The notes under the pieces: model-generated
The model's input: the letters and a program-made list of their open reading frames with translations, nothing else
Database searches by the model: none
Told to the model about the DNA's origin: nothing
Origin: Enterobacter ludwigii
Lineage (GTDB): Bacteria; Pseudomonadota; Gammaproteobacteria; Enterobacterales; Enterobacteriaceae
Length of the DNA: 64,000 nucleotides
Assembly: GCA_023023105.1 (NCBI GenBank)
Contig: CP083824.1
Location: 3,410,001-3,474,000 of the forward strand
Direction: 5' to 3'
Position numbers and translations under genes: made by a program
Shown here: one piece after another, positions 25,731 to 36,718 of the stretch
Numbering within the stretch: position 1 is the first letter of the stretch
Layout: each line of letters opens with the position of its first letter

Positions 25731-27272
25731 TCAGGCGTTAGCAGCCGGTTTAGTCTGCGCATTTTCCAGCATACGACGCACTGGAACAATGAGGACGATC
25801 AGTACCGCGGCACAAATCAGCAGCGCGACGGAACAGCGAGCAAAGAGATCCGGCAGCATATCCAGCTGGTCGGCCTTCACGTGACCGCCAATCAGGCCCG
25901 CAGCCAGGTTCCCCAGGGCACTGGCGCAGAACCACAAGCCCATCATCTGACCACGCATTCTCTCTGGCGCCAGCAATGTCATGGTCGCCAGGCCAATCGG
26001 GCTCAGGCACAGTTCGCCGAGCGTCAGCATCAGGATACTGCCCACCAGCCAGAACGGCGACACGCCCGCGCCACCATTACTCAGCACGTTTTCTGCCGCC
26101 AGCATCATCAGGCCAAAACCTGCCGCAGCACACAGAATACCGATAACAAACTTGGTGATACTGCTCGGACGAATGTTCATGCTCGCAAGCTTCGGCCATG
26201 CCCAGCTAAATACCGGTGCCAGCAGGATGATGAACAGGGCATTAATTGACTGGAACCACACCGCCGGGATTTCGAAATCACCGATCGTGCGGTTAGTGTA
26301 GTCGTTGGCGAACAGGTTGAACGAGGTTGGCTTCTGCTCAAACGCAGACCAGAAGAAGGCCGCAGAGATCAGCAGAATAAAACAGACCAGCAGTCTGGCG
26401 CGCTCTTTACGGTTCAGGCCTGCAAAAACAAACAGATAAATAAAGTAGAGGGCCACGGACGCCGCAATCACGTAAACCAGCACGCTGGCTACCGCGACCG
26501 GGTTAATCACAATCACGCCCTGGGCGATCAGCGTGACGATCGTCGCCACACCTGCGGCAAGTGCCAGGAGCCACACGCCCACGCCGTTACGCTTCACGAC
26601 CGGGCTGTTCCAGGTGGAGTCGAGACCGACTTCGCTGTCATAGCGTTTCATCGCCGGAACGGCAAACACGCGGAAGATAATCAGCGCGACCAGCATCCCG
26701 ATACCGCCAATACCAAAGCCCCAGTGCCAGCCGTGGGTTTTGATCAGCCAGCCGGAAATCAGTGGCGCGATGAACGAGCCCATGTTGATGCCCATGTAGA
26801 ACAGCGAGAATCCGCCGTCACGACGCGCGTCACCTTTTTTGTACAGGGTACCGACCATCACCGAGATACAGGTTTTGAACAGACCAGAGCCGAGCACGAT
26901 GAACATCAGGCCGATGAAGAACAGGTTATCGCCCATGATGGCCGACAGCGCGATCGACAGGTGACCGAGCGCAATCAGAATCGAACCGTACCAGACGGCT
27001 CTCTGCTGGCCGAGCCAGTTATCGGCCAGCCAGCCACCCGGCAGTGCGGCCAGATACATGGTCCCGGCAAAGATACCGACAATCGCCGAGGCGTTTTCGC
27101 GCGCCAGCCCCATCCCGCCGTCATAGACGGTGGCGGCCATAAACAGGATCAGTAACGGGCGAATGCCGTAAAACGAGAAGCGCTCCCACATCTCGGTGAA
27201 GAACAGAGAACCGAGCGGATACGGATGGCCGAAGAACGTTCGGCTTTCTTTTTGATTAACAGAGGATTGCAT
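25731..27272 (-). CDS. Proton-dependent oligopeptide (POT) transporter
   Basis: 513 aa with about 14 hydrophobic segments. The family motif E-x-x-E-R-F-x-x-Y-G is seen as EMWERFSFYG near 27-36, and the second PTR2 signature as FSLFYMGINMGSF near 153-165. It imports di- and tripeptides with protons across the inner membrane. The sequence is not close to E. coli DtpA-D, as judged from memory. The start has a following 300 bp leader upstream. Monocistronic. Confidence 0.85.
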   Translation of the reverse strand: MQSSVNQKESRTFFGHPYPLGSLFFTEMWERFSFYGIRPLLILFMAATVYDGGMGLARENASAIVGIFAGTMYLAALPGGWLADNWLGQQRAVWYGSILIALGHLSIALSAIMGDNLFFIGLMFIVLGSGLFKTCISVMVGTLYKKGDARRDGGFSLFYMGINMGSFIAPLISGWLIKTHGWHWGFGIGGIGMLVALIIFRVFAVPAMKRYDSEVGLDSTWNSPVVKRNGVGVWLLALAAGVATIVTLIAQGVIVINPVAVASVLVYVIAASVALYFIYLFVFAGLNRKERARLLVCFILLISAAFFWSAFEQKPTSFNLFANDYTNRTIGDFEIPAVWFQSINALFIILLAPVFSWAWPKLASMNIRPSSITKFVIGILCAAAGFGLMMLAAENVLSNGGAGVSPFWLVGSILMLTLGELCLSPIGLATMTLLAPERMRGQMMGLWFCASALGNLAAGLIGGHVKADQLDMLPDLFARCSVALLICAAVLIVLIVPVRRMLENAQTKPAANA

Positions 27273-27531
27273 AATTCTCCCGAAAGGTATGTCGTCGTGC
27301 TTGTAAACACCAGCAAGTACGCCGGTCAGTTACGTATCTGACCGATTTTTTACATGCGGCGAAAAGTTAGTTAACCATTTGATAACCAGGCGCTAGTTTT
27401 GTCTAGTACCGGACCCCGGACTTTAAGATGAAAATTCGACTATTGTCTACTTTCTTAGATTTAAACTTGGTTAAAAGTGGATAGTGATTGACTTCACACA
27501 GAGAAAACCGACGGTATGATTGAGCGAAAAA
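27273..27531. promoter_or_regulatory. Gap upstream of the POT transporter
   Basis: Together with the der terminator this gap is 301 bp. It should hold the transporter promoter. A small inverted repeat GCTAGTTTTGTCTAGT lies near 27391-27406. No operator that I recognise and no gene. Confidence 0.35.
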
Positions 27532-27556
27532 AAAGCCCGCGATAAACGCGGGCTTT
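27532..27556 (-). terminator. der terminator
   Basis: AAAGCCCGC-GATAAAC-GCGGGCTTT, followed on the minus strand by a T-run, about 20 bp after the der stop. Confidence 0.9.
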
Positions 27557-27573
27557 GGTGAGATCTGCAATGA

Positions 27574-29049
27574 TTATTTGCTTTTCTTAATGTGTTTAAT
27601 CAAACGCTTACGCTTACGCATCTGGTTTGGCGTCAGGGTGTTGCGCTTGTTGGCGAACGGGTTTTCCCCTTCCTTAAACTGGATACGGATAGGCGTACCC
27701 ATCACGTCGAGCGATTTACGGAAGTAGTTCATCAAATAGCGCTTGTAGGAGTCCGGCAGGTCTTTCACCTGGTTGCCATGAATCACCACGATTGGCGGGT
27801 TATAACCACCGGCGTGGGCATATTTCAGCTTCACGCGACGACCGCGCACCAGCGGCGGCTGATGGTCTTCTGCAGCCATGTTCATGATGCGGGTCAGCAT
27901 GGCGGTACTCTGACGACGGGTGGAGCTGTCATACGCTTCACGCACCGATTCGAACAGGTTGCCCACGCCGCTGCCGTGCAGCGCGGAGATGAAGTGCACG
28001 CGAGCAAAGTCGATGAAGCCCAGACGGAAGTCGAGGGTCTCTTTCACCTGCTCTCTCACTTCATTGCTCAGGCCATCCCATTTGTTGACCACGATAACCA
28101 GTGAGCGCCCACTATTGAGGATGAAGCCGAGCAGAGAGAGATCCTGATCGGAGATACCTTCGCGAGCATCAATAACCAGCAGCACCACGTTGGCATCTTC
28201 AATCGCCTGCAGGGTTTTGATAACGGAGAATTTTTCCACCACATCGGTGATTTTTCCACGCTTACGTACGCCTGCGGTGTCGATGAGGACATACTCACGC
28301 TCATCGCGCTGCATAGGGATGTAGATACTGTCACGGGTGGTGCCCGGCATGTCGTAAACGACCACGCGTTCTTCACCCAGGATACGGTTAGTAAGTGTAG
28401 ACTTACCTACGTTTGGACGACCCACGATAGCCAGCTTGATCGGCAGATCCTGCGGGTTGAAGTCGTCTTCAGGCTCTTCTTCTTCGCCCTCTTCTCCGTC
28501 TTCAAACTGCGCCCAGTATTCGGCGTCTTCGTCCACCTCTTCTGGCGGGTTAACTTCGTCGACCCACGGCAGCAGAACGGTTTCCAGCAGGCTGGTTACG
28601 CCACGGCCATGCGATGCCGCGATAGGGTAGATTTCACCCAGGCCCAGAGACCAGAAATCCGCGATGGCCTGATCGGCATCGATGCCGTCAGTTTTGTTCG
28701 CCACCAGGAAGGTCGGCTTTTCGCGTGAACGCAGGTGTTTGGCGATCGCGGAGTCCGCTGGCATCAGGCCAGCACGGGCATCCACCATGAACAGCACCAC
28801 ATCGGCCTCTTCAATTGCCAGCAGCGACTGCTCTGCCATGCGGGTTTCAACACCATCTTCAGTGCCGTCAATACCACCGGTATCAATACAGATGAACTCA
28901 CGTCCTTCTACTTCTGCACGACCGTACTTACGGTCACGCGTCAGCCCCGGGAAATCCGCAACCAGCGCATCACGGGTGCGTGTTAAACGGTTAAAAAGAG
29001 TGGATTTTCCAACGTTAGGGCGCCCGACAAGCGCGACCACAGGTACCAT
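27574..29049 (-). CDS. der: Ribosome-associated GTPase Der (EngA)
   Basis: 491 aa from the ATG at 29049 ([12 protein letters not shown]); an upstream in-frame ATG at 29109 would add 20 residues inside the bamB terminator and is rejected. Two tandem GTPase domains each show [13 protein letters not shown] or DTAG, and NKTD or NKWD; an acidic linker (near 165-200) separates them. The C-terminal KH-like domain ends in a basic tail. It is needed for 50S subunit maturation. Downstream of bamB. Confidence 0.97.
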   Translation of the reverse strand: MVPVVALVGRPNVGKSTLFNRLTRTRDALVADFPGLTRDRKYGRAEVEGREFICIDTGGIDGTEDGVETRMAEQSLLAIEEADVVLFMVDARAGLMPADSAIAKHLRSREKPTFLVANKTDGIDADQAIADFWSLGLGEIYPIAASHGRGVTSLLETVLLPWVDEVNPPEEVDEDAEYWAQFEDGEEGEEEEPEDDFNPQDLPIKLAIVGRPNVGKSTLTNRILGEERVVVYDMPGTTRDSIYIPMQRDEREYVLIDTAGVRKRGKITDVVEKFSVIKTLQAIEDANVVLLVIDAREGISDQDLSLLGFILNSGRSLVIVVNKWDGLSNEVREQVKETLDFRLGFIDFARVHFISALHGSGVGNLFESVREAYDSSTRRQSTAMLTRIMNMAAEDHQPPLVRGRRVKLKYAHAGGYNPPIVVIHGNQVKDLPDSYKRYLMNYFRKSLDVMGTPIRIQFKEGENPFANKRNTLTPNQMRKRKRLIKHIKKSK

Positions 29050-29108
29050 GTTTGAAGCCTCATAAAATTCAAAATAACGTCGCTTTCGCGGCGTTTTTAA
29101 AAATGTCA

Positions 29109-29138
29109 AAACGGCTCCTGAATGAACAGGAGCCGTTT
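29109..29138 (-). terminator. bamB-der intergenic terminator
   Basis: AACGGCTCCTG and CAGGAGCCGTT form a long stem, with a T-rich stretch following on the minus strand. It probably lowers read-through from bamB into der. Confidence 0.75.
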
Positions 29139-29161
29139 AGTATACTACAACCGCCGGGTAA

Positions 29162-30340
29162 TTAACGCGTGATCGCGTACAGCGTGCCGTCTTTTGCCTG
29201 AATCAGCAGTTTACCATCGGCCACAACCGGATCGGTCAGGAAACCAGAGCTGTCGACTTTTTGCTGTGCAACAAAGCGACCATTTTCTGGATCAATCCAG
29301 TGCATATACCCTTCGCTGTCACCAACCACCAGGCTACCGTTGTACAGCGCTGGCGCTGTCAGCAGACGGTGCAGCAGATCGCTTTGCGTCCACAGCGTCA
29401 CGCCACCTTCGGTGCTCAGCGCCAGCAGACGGTCGTTCTGGTCAACCATATAGATGCGGTTACCCTCAACGATGAAATCATTCACCGAGCCCAGCTCACG
29501 TTTCCACATGATCTGGCCGCTGCGCAGATCCAGCGCAGTCAGGTTACCGTTATAGGCCAGCGCGTAAACCACACCGTTAACGATAACCGGCGTTGTGTCG
29601 ACGTCGCTCAGACGGTCAATTTCCGTTGAGCCCGTAGCCTGAGAGATACGCTGCTGCCAGATCATCTGGCCTTGCTGCATCAGCACTGCGCTCACGCGAC
29701 CGTTGTCACCGCCGACAATGGCAGCACCAAACGCGGTAGCCGGTGCGGATTCGCCGCGCAGAGAAAGCGCTGGCATATCCAGGTTAACGGTCCATTTCAC
29801 CAGTCCGTCCGCTTCGTTCAGCGCCTGCAGCTGACCGTTGCTGGTATGAATCAGCACCAGGCCGTCACTCACCACCGGACGAGACAGGGATTCACCCGCC
29901 ACGGTCGTTTGCCAGGCAATGGAGCCGTCGCTGCTGTTCAGGGCATAAACCTGTGCTTTTTCGCTGCCCACGTAGACATGACCACCGGCAACCGTCAGGC
30001 CACCAGACAGCAGTGCAGGTTTACGGGAGAACCAGCCGTCTTTTTCCGCCAGGTTAATCGACCACACTTCTTTTCCGTCATCAGCGTTCACCGCTTTCAC
30101 GGTACCTTTGCGGTCAGCCGCATAGATTACGCTGTCGGCAAAGGCCGGATGAAGGTTGGAATAGAAATCACCAATCCCATCACCCACGGAGGTGCTCCAC
30201 GCAGTGGATGGGGTAAACTGGTTTTCAACCGTCGGCAGTGGGGACATTTTCACAACGTCTTCTTCGCCACTGAACAGTGAACAACCACTCAATAACGTAA
30301 CAGAAAGCAGTCCTGGCAGAAGTAATTTACGCAATTGCAT
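29162..30340 (-). CDS. bamB: Outer-membrane assembly lipoprotein BamB
   Basis: 392 aa. A lipoprotein signal peptide ends in the lipobox LLSGC (Cys20). The mature part has repeated PQQ-like beta-propeller blades such as VYVGSEKAQVYALNSSDG and VYALAYNGNLTALDL. BamB sits on the periplasmic side of the outer membrane and helps BamA fold beta-barrel proteins. 10 bp after yfgM in the hisS-yfgM-bamB run. Confidence 0.97.
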   Translation of the reverse strand: MQLRKLLLPGLLSVTLLSGCSLFSGEEDVVKMSPLPTVENQFTPSTAWSTSVGDGIGDFYSNLHPAFADSVIYAADRKGTVKAVNADDGKEVWSINLAEKDGWFSRKPALLSGGLTVAGGHVYVGSEKAQVYALNSSDGSIAWQTTVAGESLSRPVVSDGLVLIHTSNGQLQALNEADGLVKWTVNLDMPALSLRGESAPATAFGAAIVGGDNGRVSAVLMQQGQMIWQQRISQATGSTEIDRLSDVDTTPVIVNGVVYALAYNGNLTALDLRSGQIMWKRELGSVNDFIVEGNRIYMVDQNDRLLALSTEGGVTLWTQSDLLHRLLTAPALYNGSLVVGDSEGYMHWIDPENGRFVAQQKVDSSGFLTDPVVADGKLLIQAKDGTLYAITR

Positions 30341-30350
30341 CGGGTCCCTC

Positions 30351-30971
30351 TCAGACGGACAAATTATTTATTTTCATCTGCATCATTTCGCTCAGCGCAG
30401 GTGATGCCTGACTATCCACGCCAGCTTGCCACGCTTTACGCGCGCCCGCTTTGTCACCTTTGCTCAGCAGTGCTTCACCGCGCAGATCGGCAACGATGGC
30501 AGCAAAGCCATCACCTTTGATGGTATCGAGCGTTTTCAGCGCGTCGTCAGCTTTTTTCTGCTGAACCTGGATACGTGCCAGACGAAGGTTGATAACCGCT
30601 TTCAGGTTTTCATCGCTGGCGGCCGCAAGGCCCTGAGACAGCTGAGCAGCCGCTTTATCCAGTTCGTTCTTATCAACGTACTGCTGTGCTACTTCCAGTG
30701 CAGCCAGTGCACCGTAGGTGTTTTTGTTATCAGCCGCAAACTTTTCGGCTGCCGTCAGCGTTTGTGGCTGATCGGCTCGAATTGCGCTCACGGTATTTTC
30801 ATAGGACAGGGACGCGCCACGCGCGGAATCCGCCTGATGATTGTTCCAGTAACGCCAGCCTATCAGCGCACCGACACCTAAAATAACCCCAACAACCAGC
30901 GCTTTGCCGTTTTCAGCGAAGAAGCGTTTAATCGCGTCGACCTGATCGTGTTCGTTCTCGTAAATTTCCAC
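30351..30971 (-). CDS. yfgM: YfgM, periplasmic TPR protein of the SecYEG translocon
   Basis: 206 aa. One N-terminal transmembrane segment (about 24-41, LVVGVILGVGALIGW) precedes TPR-like helices. Known: YfgM associates with PpiD at SecYEG and takes part in handing over periplasmic chaperone clients. It lies between hisS (13 bp) and bamB (10 bp), as in E. coli. Confidence 0.95.
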   Translation of the reverse strand: MEIYENEHDQVDAIKRFFAENGKALVVGVILGVGALIGWRYWNNHQADSARGASLSYENTVSAIRADQPQTLTAAEKFAADNKNTYGALAALEVAQQYVDKNELDKAAAQLSQGLAAASDENLKAVINLRLARIQVQQKKADDALKTLDTIKGDGFAAIVADLRGEALLSKGDKAGARKAWQAGVDSQASPALSEMMQMKINNLSV

Positions 30972-30984
30972 GCAGTCCTTCTCC

Positions 30985-32259
30985 TTAGCCTAATAGAGTG
31001 CGCAAGTGCGCCGCAACGCCGTCCTGCGTTACCGTTGTCTGCTCACCAGAGCGCAGGTCTTTCACTACTACTTCGCCGTTAGCCACTTCGGACTCGCCCA
31101 GCACCAGTGCAATACTTGCGCCCCACTTATCGGCACGAGCAAACTGTTTTTTAAAGTTGCCGCCGCCGTGGTTGGTCATCAGCTTAACGTCCGGCAGTGC
31201 ATCGCGCACGCGTTCAGCAAGCTGCATCGCCGCAGACTGCGTATCCGCACCTGAGGCCACCAGGTATATATCGACAACGGAATCTGCTTTAAATTCCGGA
31301 TTAACTGCCTGAACCAACAAAACAAGTCGTTCAAGACCCATCGCGAAGCCAACCGCAGGGGCTGCACGGCCACCTAACTGCTCTACCAGACCGTCATAAC
31401 GACCGCCCGCACACACGGTGCCCTGCGAACCGAGGCTTGAGGTAACCCACTCGAATACAGTGCGGTTGTAGTAGTCCAGACCGCGCACCAGGCGCTGGTT
31501 AACGGTGTAAGCGATACCTGCCGCTTCAAGCAGCTTGCACAGGCCCGCGAAGTGTTCGCGAGACTCTTCATCCAGGTAGTCACCCAGCGCAGGCGCATCG
31601 TTCAGCAGCGCCTGTACATCTGCGTTTTTGGAATCCAGAACGCGCAGCGGGTTGCTGTACATACGACGTTTGCAGTCTTCGTCCAGCTTCTCTTTATGCT
31701 GTTCCAGGAACGCCACCAGCGCGTCACGGTAGTTTGCGCGTGCTTCCAGAGAGCCGATTGAGTTCAGCTCCAGCGAAACGTGCTCAGAAATCCCCAGCGC
31801 GCGCCACCAGCGAGCGGTCAGCATAATCAGCTCAGCGTCAATATCCGGCCCCTGCAGGCCAAAAACTTCCACACCCAGCTGGTTGAACTGGCGATAACGA
31901 CCTTTCTGGGGACGTTCGTGGCGGAACATCGGGCCGATATACCACAGGCGTTGCTCCTGATTGTACAGAAGACCATGTTCGATGCCGGCGCGTACGCAGC
32001 CCGCCGTCCCTTCCGGACGCAAGGTCAGGCTGTCGCCGTTACGGTCCTCAAAGGTGTACATCTCTTTTTCAACCACGTCGGTGACTTCGCCGATCGCGCG
32101 TTTGAATAACGGGGTCTGCTCTACAATCGGCAAACGGATTTCGCTGTAACCGTAGCTGCCGAGCACCTGCTTCAGTGTGCCTTCAATGCGCTGCCAGATG
32201 GCGGTTTCGCCAGGCAGATAATCGTTCATGCCGCGGATGGCTTGAATGTTTTTTGCCAC
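30985..32259 (-). CDS. hisS: Histidyl-tRNA synthetase
   Basis: 424 aa from the GTG at 32259 ([13 protein letters not shown]), as in E. coli; the longer ATG-started frame runs through the upstream terminator. Class II synthetase core with motif 2 [14 protein letters not shown], the histidine-specific loop [13 protein letters not shown], and motif 3 GFAMGLERL. The C-terminal anticodon-binding domain starts near 325. It attaches histidine to its tRNA in the cytoplasm. Confidence 0.97.
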   Translation of the reverse strand: MAKNIQAIRGMNDYLPGETAIWQRIEGTLKQVLGSYGYSEIRLPIVEQTPLFKRAIGEVTDVVEKEMYTFEDRNGDSLTLRPEGTAGCVRAGIEHGLLYNQEQRLWYIGPMFRHERPQKGRYRQFNQLGVEVFGLQGPDIDAELIMLTARWWRALGISEHVSLELNSIGSLEARANYRDALVAFLEQHKEKLDEDCKRRMYSNPLRVLDSKNADVQALLNDAPALGDYLDEESREHFAGLCKLLEAAGIAYTVNQRLVRGLDYYNRTVFEWVTSSLGSQGTVCAGGRYDGLVEQLGGRAAPAVGFAMGLERLVLLVQAVNPEFKADSVVDIYLVASGADTQSAAMQLAERVRDALPDVKLMTNHGGGNFKKQFARADKWGASIALVLGESEVANGEVVVKDLRSGEQTTVTQDGVAAHLRTLLG

Positions 32260-32279
32260 GTTTATTCTCTTTCTATATA

Positions 32280-32302
32280 CAAAAAAAACCCAAAGAATGG
32301 GT
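32280..32302 (-). terminator. Terminator between ispG and hisS
   Basis: On the minus strand AACCCATTCTTTGGGTT is followed by a run of T and ends about 20 bp before the hisS start codon. A second hairpin, ATGGGAAGC/GCTTCCCAT at 32312-32334, lies just before it. Confidence 0.7.
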
Positions 32303-32339
32303 TCAATCATACATGGGAAGCTCGCGGCTTCCCATCACG

Positions 32340-33458
32340 TTATTTTTCAACCTGCTGAACGCTGATACGCTGTGTCTCGTCCATCATGGCCGCTTTGGCA
32401 CGGATGCGGGCTTCAAGCTGGTCGATCATGTCGCTATTATCCAGACGATCTTTACGAACGCCATCTTCATAGAGACCACTTTTCTTGTTACCGCCGGTCA
32501 CGCCCAGAGTTGACACCAGCGCTTCACCCGGACCGTTCACCACACAGCCGATGATAGAGACGTCCATCGGGGTAATGATGTCTTCCAGACGCTGTTCCAG
32601 AGCATTCACCGTACCGATCACATCAAACTCCTGACGTGAACAGGTTGGGCAGGCAATGAAGTTGATCCCACGTGCGCGAATACGCAGCGACTTCAGGATA
32701 TCGAATCCGACCTTGATCTCTTCGACCGGATCGGCCGCCAGAGAGACGCGCAAGGTGTCACCGATCCCTTCGGAGAGCAGCAGCCCCAGACCGATCGCGG
32801 ATTTTACCGAACCGCTACGCAGACCGCCTGCTTCGGTGATCCCGAGGTGCAGAGGCTGGTCGATCTGTTTTGCCAGCAGGCGGTAAGACTCCACCGCAAG
32901 GAATACATCGGACGCTTTTACACTGACTTTGAACTGATCGAAGTTAAGACGATCGAGATGATCGACGTGACGCATCGCGGATTCGAGCAACGCCTGTGGC
33001 GTAGGCTCACCGTACTTTTCCTGCAGATCTTTTTCCAGGGAACCGGCATTGACGCCGATACGGATAGGAATATTTTTATCGCGGGCGCAGTCCACTACCA
33101 TGCGGATACGCTCTTCGTTACCGATATTGCCCGGGTTAATACGCAGGCAATCGACGCCGTATCCGGCCACTTTCAGGGCAATGCGGTAGTCGAAGTGGAT
33201 ATCAGCCACCAGCGGAACGCTGACCTGCTGTTTGATCAGTTTGAACGCCTCAGCGGCATCCATGGTCGGGACGGAGACGCGAACAATGTCCGCGCCCACA
33301 CGTTCTAATGCTTTGATTTGATTGACCGTCGCTTCCACATCGGTGGTGCGCGTGTTGGTCATCGACTGAACGGCGATAGGTGCCCCATCGCCGATTGGCA
33401 CATTCCCAACGTAAATCCGTTTCGATTTTCTACGTTGAATCGGAGCCTGGTTATGCAT
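32340..33458 (-). CDS. ispG: HMBPP synthase (4-hydroxy-3-methylbut-2-enyl-diphosphate synthase)
   Basis: 372 aa, the E. coli length. It converts MEcPP to HMBPP in the non-mevalonate isoprenoid pathway using a [4Fe-4S] cluster. TIM-barrel N-terminal part; cluster ligands Cys in [10 protein letters not shown] and in [12 protein letters not shown]. It depends on the Isc system encoded at 47-53 kb. Downstream of rodZ by 26 bp. Confidence 0.98.
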   Translation of the reverse strand: MHNQAPIQRRKSKRIYVGNVPIGDGAPIAVQSMTNTRTTDVEATVNQIKALERVGADIVRVSVPTMDAAEAFKLIKQQVSVPLVADIHFDYRIALKVAGYGVDCLRINPGNIGNEERIRMVVDCARDKNIPIRIGVNAGSLEKDLQEKYGEPTPQALLESAMRHVDHLDRLNFDQFKVSVKASDVFLAVESYRLLAKQIDQPLHLGITEAGGLRSGSVKSAIGLGLLLSEGIGDTLRVSLAADPVEEIKVGFDILKSLRIRARGINFIACPTCSRQEFDVIGTVNALEQRLEDIITPMDVSIIGCVVNGPGEALVSTLGVTGGNKKSGLYEDGVRKDRLDNSDMIDQLEARIRAKAAMMDETQRISVQQVEK

Positions 33459-33484
33459 GAAAAATCTCCCGCGTTGCCCGTCTG

Positions 33485-34501
33485 TTACTGTGCTGCTGAT
33501 TGTTCGGCATTAACGGTAAGACGTGCAACCTGGTTAGTTCTGATAAAGCGGCTCAGGTCGACAGGTTTTCCTTGATACTGGATCTGTACCGCTGCCGGAG
33601 CGCCGATTTTAAGTTTATAAGGAGCCTGGCCGGTTAGGTTTAACGTGCCATCTTTACGCTGCAGGCCGCTGAACAGTTTTTTACCTGTTGCGTCAGTCAC
33701 TTCCAGCCAGCAGTCGGCGTTAAAGTTCATCACCAGCGCATTCGGATCGGCGGCTGCCGTGGCGGTGCCTGCCGGATTGGTTGGCAGAGAGGCTGCGGTA
33801 TTGTCCGCAGGCTGAGTGGCCGCTGGCGCGTTCGCCGCCGTATCAACATTAGCCTGAGAAGGGGAAACCACCGCGTTTTGATCCTGAGCCTGAGGCGCAG
33901 CGGTGTTCGCCGTTGCTGCCGGGGCCTGCGCTGCACCGGTCGCCGACGCGTCTGGCGCTACGGTCTGTGGCTCGCTGGAGGACGCTGCGCCGTCGGTATT
34001 CAGCGGCACGCTCTGGCCGTTCTCACTTCCGGCCTGGTTGAGTTCGGCGGAGGATTGATCGGCCATGGTGGTGATCTCTTCCTGCTGCGCCTTGTGGTTT
34101 TGCCACCACCATGCCCCGGTCAGACCGATCACCACAAACAGCACCAGCCAGGTAAAGCTCATCAGCCAGCCATCACGTTTTTTACGACGTTTCCCCAGGG
34201 AGAAGGTCTGCATCGGCGCAACTTTCGCTGCACGTACCGGTGCCTGCTTCTCCATCATCGGCAGTAATTCGTTTTCGGGGATGTGCACCAGTTTTGCGTA
34301 AGAGCGGATATAACCGCGCAAGAACGTTGAAGCCAGATCGGCAGGCGCCTTATCTTCTTCAATATCGCGAACCGTGGAAACCTTCAGGCACAAGCGTTCT
34401 GCTACGGCTTGCTGGCTGAGTCCGAGTTGTTCACGGGCGTTGCGAAGACGAACGCCAGTGGAGAGTGCTTCATGTTGGTCGTGAGTGGCTTCAGTATTCA
34501 T
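33485..34501 (-). CDS. rodZ: Cytoskeleton protein RodZ
   Basis: 338 aa. The N-terminal Cro-like HTH domain (about 15-85; [23 protein letters not shown]) contacts MreB in the cytoplasm. A basic stretch (GKRRKKR) precedes one transmembrane helix near 115-132. A long Ala/Thr/Pro/Gln-rich periplasmic linker (about 145-250) and a C-terminal DUF4115 beta domain follow. It keeps rod shape. First gene of rodZ-ispG. Confidence 0.96.
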   Translation of the reverse strand: MNTEATHDQHEALSTGVRLRNAREQLGLSQQAVAERLCLKVSTVRDIEEDKAPADLASTFLRGYIRSYAKLVHIPENELLPMMEKQAPVRAAKVAPMQTFSLGKRRKKRDGWLMSFTWLVLFVVIGLTGAWWWQNHKAQQEEITTMADQSSAELNQAGSENGQSVPLNTDGAASSSEPQTVAPDASATGAAQAPAATANTAAPQAQDQNAVVSPSQANVDTAANAPAATQPADNTAASLPTNPAGTATAAADPNALVMNFNADCWLEVTDATGKKLFSGLQRKDGTLNLTGQAPYKLKIGAPAAVQIQYQGKPVDLSRFIRTNQVARLTVNAEQSAAQ

Positions 34502-34759
34502 TCGCTACAACTACTGGTACGTGAAAAATAAGGGTTCAGGTGCCGGTGAGTCACAATGCCACCCGCACCGCGAAACTTCTGGTCAGTTAACCGTGAACAG
34601 ACAGTATAAGACTGTCAGCCCGGAGATGACAGTACAGCCCTGCCCGTACGGCTAAACTGTTGTTACGTCGTTACATACTGCCCGAAAGTCGAATGAAACG
34701 CACCGTAATTATTAATCAGTCTTCACGAATCTGACTGATTATTCAGTAAGATTATGCTT
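34502..34759. other. Gap between rlmN and rodZ
   Basis: About 260 bp containing the rodZ promoter region; no gene seen. CTGTCAGCCCGGAGATGACAG near 34613 is an imperfect inverted repeat of unknown meaning. Confidence 0.35.
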
Positions 34760-34782
34760 CACGGCGCAAATAATGCGCCGTG
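34760..34782 (-). terminator. rlmN terminator
   Basis: CACGGCGC-AAATAAT-GCGCCGTG stem a short distance after the rlmN stop. Confidence 0.65.
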
Positions 34783-34794
34783 AGTGCATAATAA

Positions 34795-35961
34795 TCAAAC
34801 AGCTTTGACCGCGATCGTCTCGCCCTGCATGCGTTTACGCAGGGTGCGTTTGGTACGGTCAATGACATCACCTGCCAGCTGTCCGCATGCGGCATCAATG
34901 TCATCACCACGGGTTTTACGCACGATGGTGGTGAAACCATACTCCATCAGCACTTTGGAGAAGCGATCGATACGGCTGTTCGAGCTACGTCCATAAGGTG
35001 CGCCCGGGAACGGGTTCCATGGAATCAGGTTGATTTTGCATGGCGTATCTTTCAGCAGTTCAGCCAGCTGATGCGCATGTTCGGTACCGTCGTTAACATG
35101 GTCAAGCATCACGTACTCGATAGTGACACGGCCCTGGTTCGCGTTAGATTTCTCCAGGTAACGACGCACGGCGGCGAGGAAGGTTTCGATATTGTACTTT
35201 TTGTTGATCGGCACAATTTCGTCACGGATTTCATCGTTTGGTGCGTGCAGGGAGATTGCCAGCGCAACGTCAATCATGTCGCCGAGCTTGTCCAGGGCAG
35301 GCACAACGCCCGAGGTCGACAGCGTTACGCGACGCTTGGACAGACCAAAGCCAAAGTCATCCAGCATGATTTCCATCGCCGGAACGACGTTGGTCAAGTT
35401 CAGCAGTGGCTCACCCATGCCCATCATCACCACGTTGGTAATGGGACGCGTACCTGTCACTTTTGCTGCGCCCACAATTTTTGCGGCACGCCAGACCTGG
35501 CCGATAATTTCAGAGACACGCAGGTTACGGTTAAAACCTTGCTGCGCGGTAGAGCAGAATTTGCACTCCAGCGCACAGCCTACCTGAGAGGAGACACACA
35601 GCGTGGCGCGGTCTTCTTCCGGGATGTAGACGGTTTCAACGCGTTGATCGCCTACGGCAATCGCCCATTTGATGGTGCCGTCAGAAGAACGCTGCTCTTC
35701 CACCACTTCTGGCGCACGGATCTCTGCAACTTCTTTGAGCTTATTACGCAGGACCTTGTTGATGTCAGTCATGTCATCAAAATTGTCGCTGCAGTAATGG
35801 TACATCCATTTCATCACCTGATCGGCACGAAACGGCTTCTCACCCATCTCTTTAAAGAACTCGCGCATCTGCTGACGGTTCAGATCCAGCAGGTTGATTT
35901 TTCCATTTTTATTTGGAACCGCAGGCGTGGCGACTTCGGAGGTATTCACTAATTCAGACAT
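34795..35961 (-). CDS. rlmN: Dual-specificity 23S rRNA/tRNA adenine-C2 methyltransferase
   Basis: 388 aa. A radical-SAM enzyme that methylates C2 of A2503 in 23S rRNA and A37 in some tRNAs. The cluster motif CxxxCxxC is seen as CALECKFC near 125-132. A C-terminal Cys in [13 protein letters not shown] is the methyl-carrying residue in the family. Between ndk and rodZ, as in E. coli. Confidence 0.97.
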   Translation of the reverse strand: MSELVNTSEVATPAVPNKNGKINLLDLNRQQMREFFKEMGEKPFRADQVMKWMYHYCSDNFDDMTDINKVLRNKLKEVAEIRAPEVVEEQRSSDGTIKWAIAVGDQRVETVYIPEEDRATLCVSSQVGCALECKFCSTAQQGFNRNLRVSEIIGQVWRAAKIVGAAKVTGTRPITNVVMMGMGEPLLNLTNVVPAMEIMLDDFGFGLSKRRVTLSTSGVVPALDKLGDMIDVALAISLHAPNDEIRDEIVPINKKYNIETFLAAVRRYLEKSNANQGRVTIEYVMLDHVNDGTEHAHQLAELLKDTPCKINLIPWNPFPGAPYGRSSNSRIDRFSKVLMEYGFTTIVRKTRGDDIDAACGQLAGDVIDRTKRTLRKRMQGETIAVKAV

Positions 35962-36014
35962 AATATTTTCCGGCCTCGTTGTTACACGTTATGGCCCATG
36001 GAGGGTTGAATAGA

Positions 36015-36050
36015 AACGCCCCGGAAAGCAGTCTGCTCGTCCGGGGCGTT
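36015..36050 (-). terminator. Terminator between ndk and rlmN
   Basis: AACGCCCCGG and CCGGGGCGTT form a 10 bp stem with a 16-base loop, about 80 bp after the ndk stop and ahead of rlmN. Confidence 0.65.
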
Positions 36051-36130
36051 GCATTGTACAAACTCTGACGCAGGGATGCCACGTCTGGACGCGGCATTTA
36101 CGAAAATAATGTGTAAACGAAACCGTTAAA

Positions 36131-36562
36131 TTAACGGGTACGTGGACACACTTCGCCTTCTGCGAAGAAGAAAGCGATTTCGCGGGCAGCAGATTCAACA
36201 GAGTCAGAACCGTGAGTACCGTTCTCGGTGAAGCTGTCAGCGTAGTCGGCGCGCAGGGTACCTGCCAGCGCGTTATCCGGGTTGGTTGCACCCAGCAGGT
36301 CACGGTGACGCTGTACTGCGTTTTCGCCTTCCAGTACGGATACAACGATCGGACCAGAGGTCATGAACTCAACCAGGCCGTCAAAGAATGGGCGACCTTC
36401 GTGCTCAGCGTAGAAACCGCGAGCCTGTTCAACGGTCAGGTGCAGCATTTTAGTGCCAACAATCTTAAAACCTGCTGATTCAAAGCGAGCGAAGATGCTG
36501 CCAATAACGTTTTTTGCCACCGCGTTTGGTTTGATGATGGAAAAAGTACGTTCAATAGCCAT
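36131..36562 (-). CDS. ndk: Nucleoside diphosphate kinase
   Basis: 143 aa from the ATG at 36562 ([12 protein letters not shown]), the E. coli length; the longer frame from 36640 has no support. It transfers the terminal phosphate from ATP to other NDPs through a phosphohistidine, the His in NGTHGSDS near 117. AGAGGTTATC precedes the start. Monocistronic by its flanking spacers. Confidence 0.97.
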   Translation of the reverse strand: MAIERTFSIIKPNAVAKNVIGSIFARFESAGFKIVGTKMLHLTVEQARGFYAEHEGRPFFDGLVEFMTSGPIVVSVLEGENAVQRHRDLLGATNPDNALAGTLRADYADSFTENGTHGSDSVESAAREIAFFFAEGEVCPRTR

Positions 36563-36718
36563 GATAACCTCTGTCAATGTTCTGTTGTTTTGCATACCTG
36601 AGTATGGTGTGGCGCGGATTATAATGAGCAATAGCGCCATTGCCTATGGATTCAGGTAACATTTTTTTAAAATAAGACGAGTTTTAGCAACAGCTCACAT
36701 CTGAAAGCTGTTTTCGGA

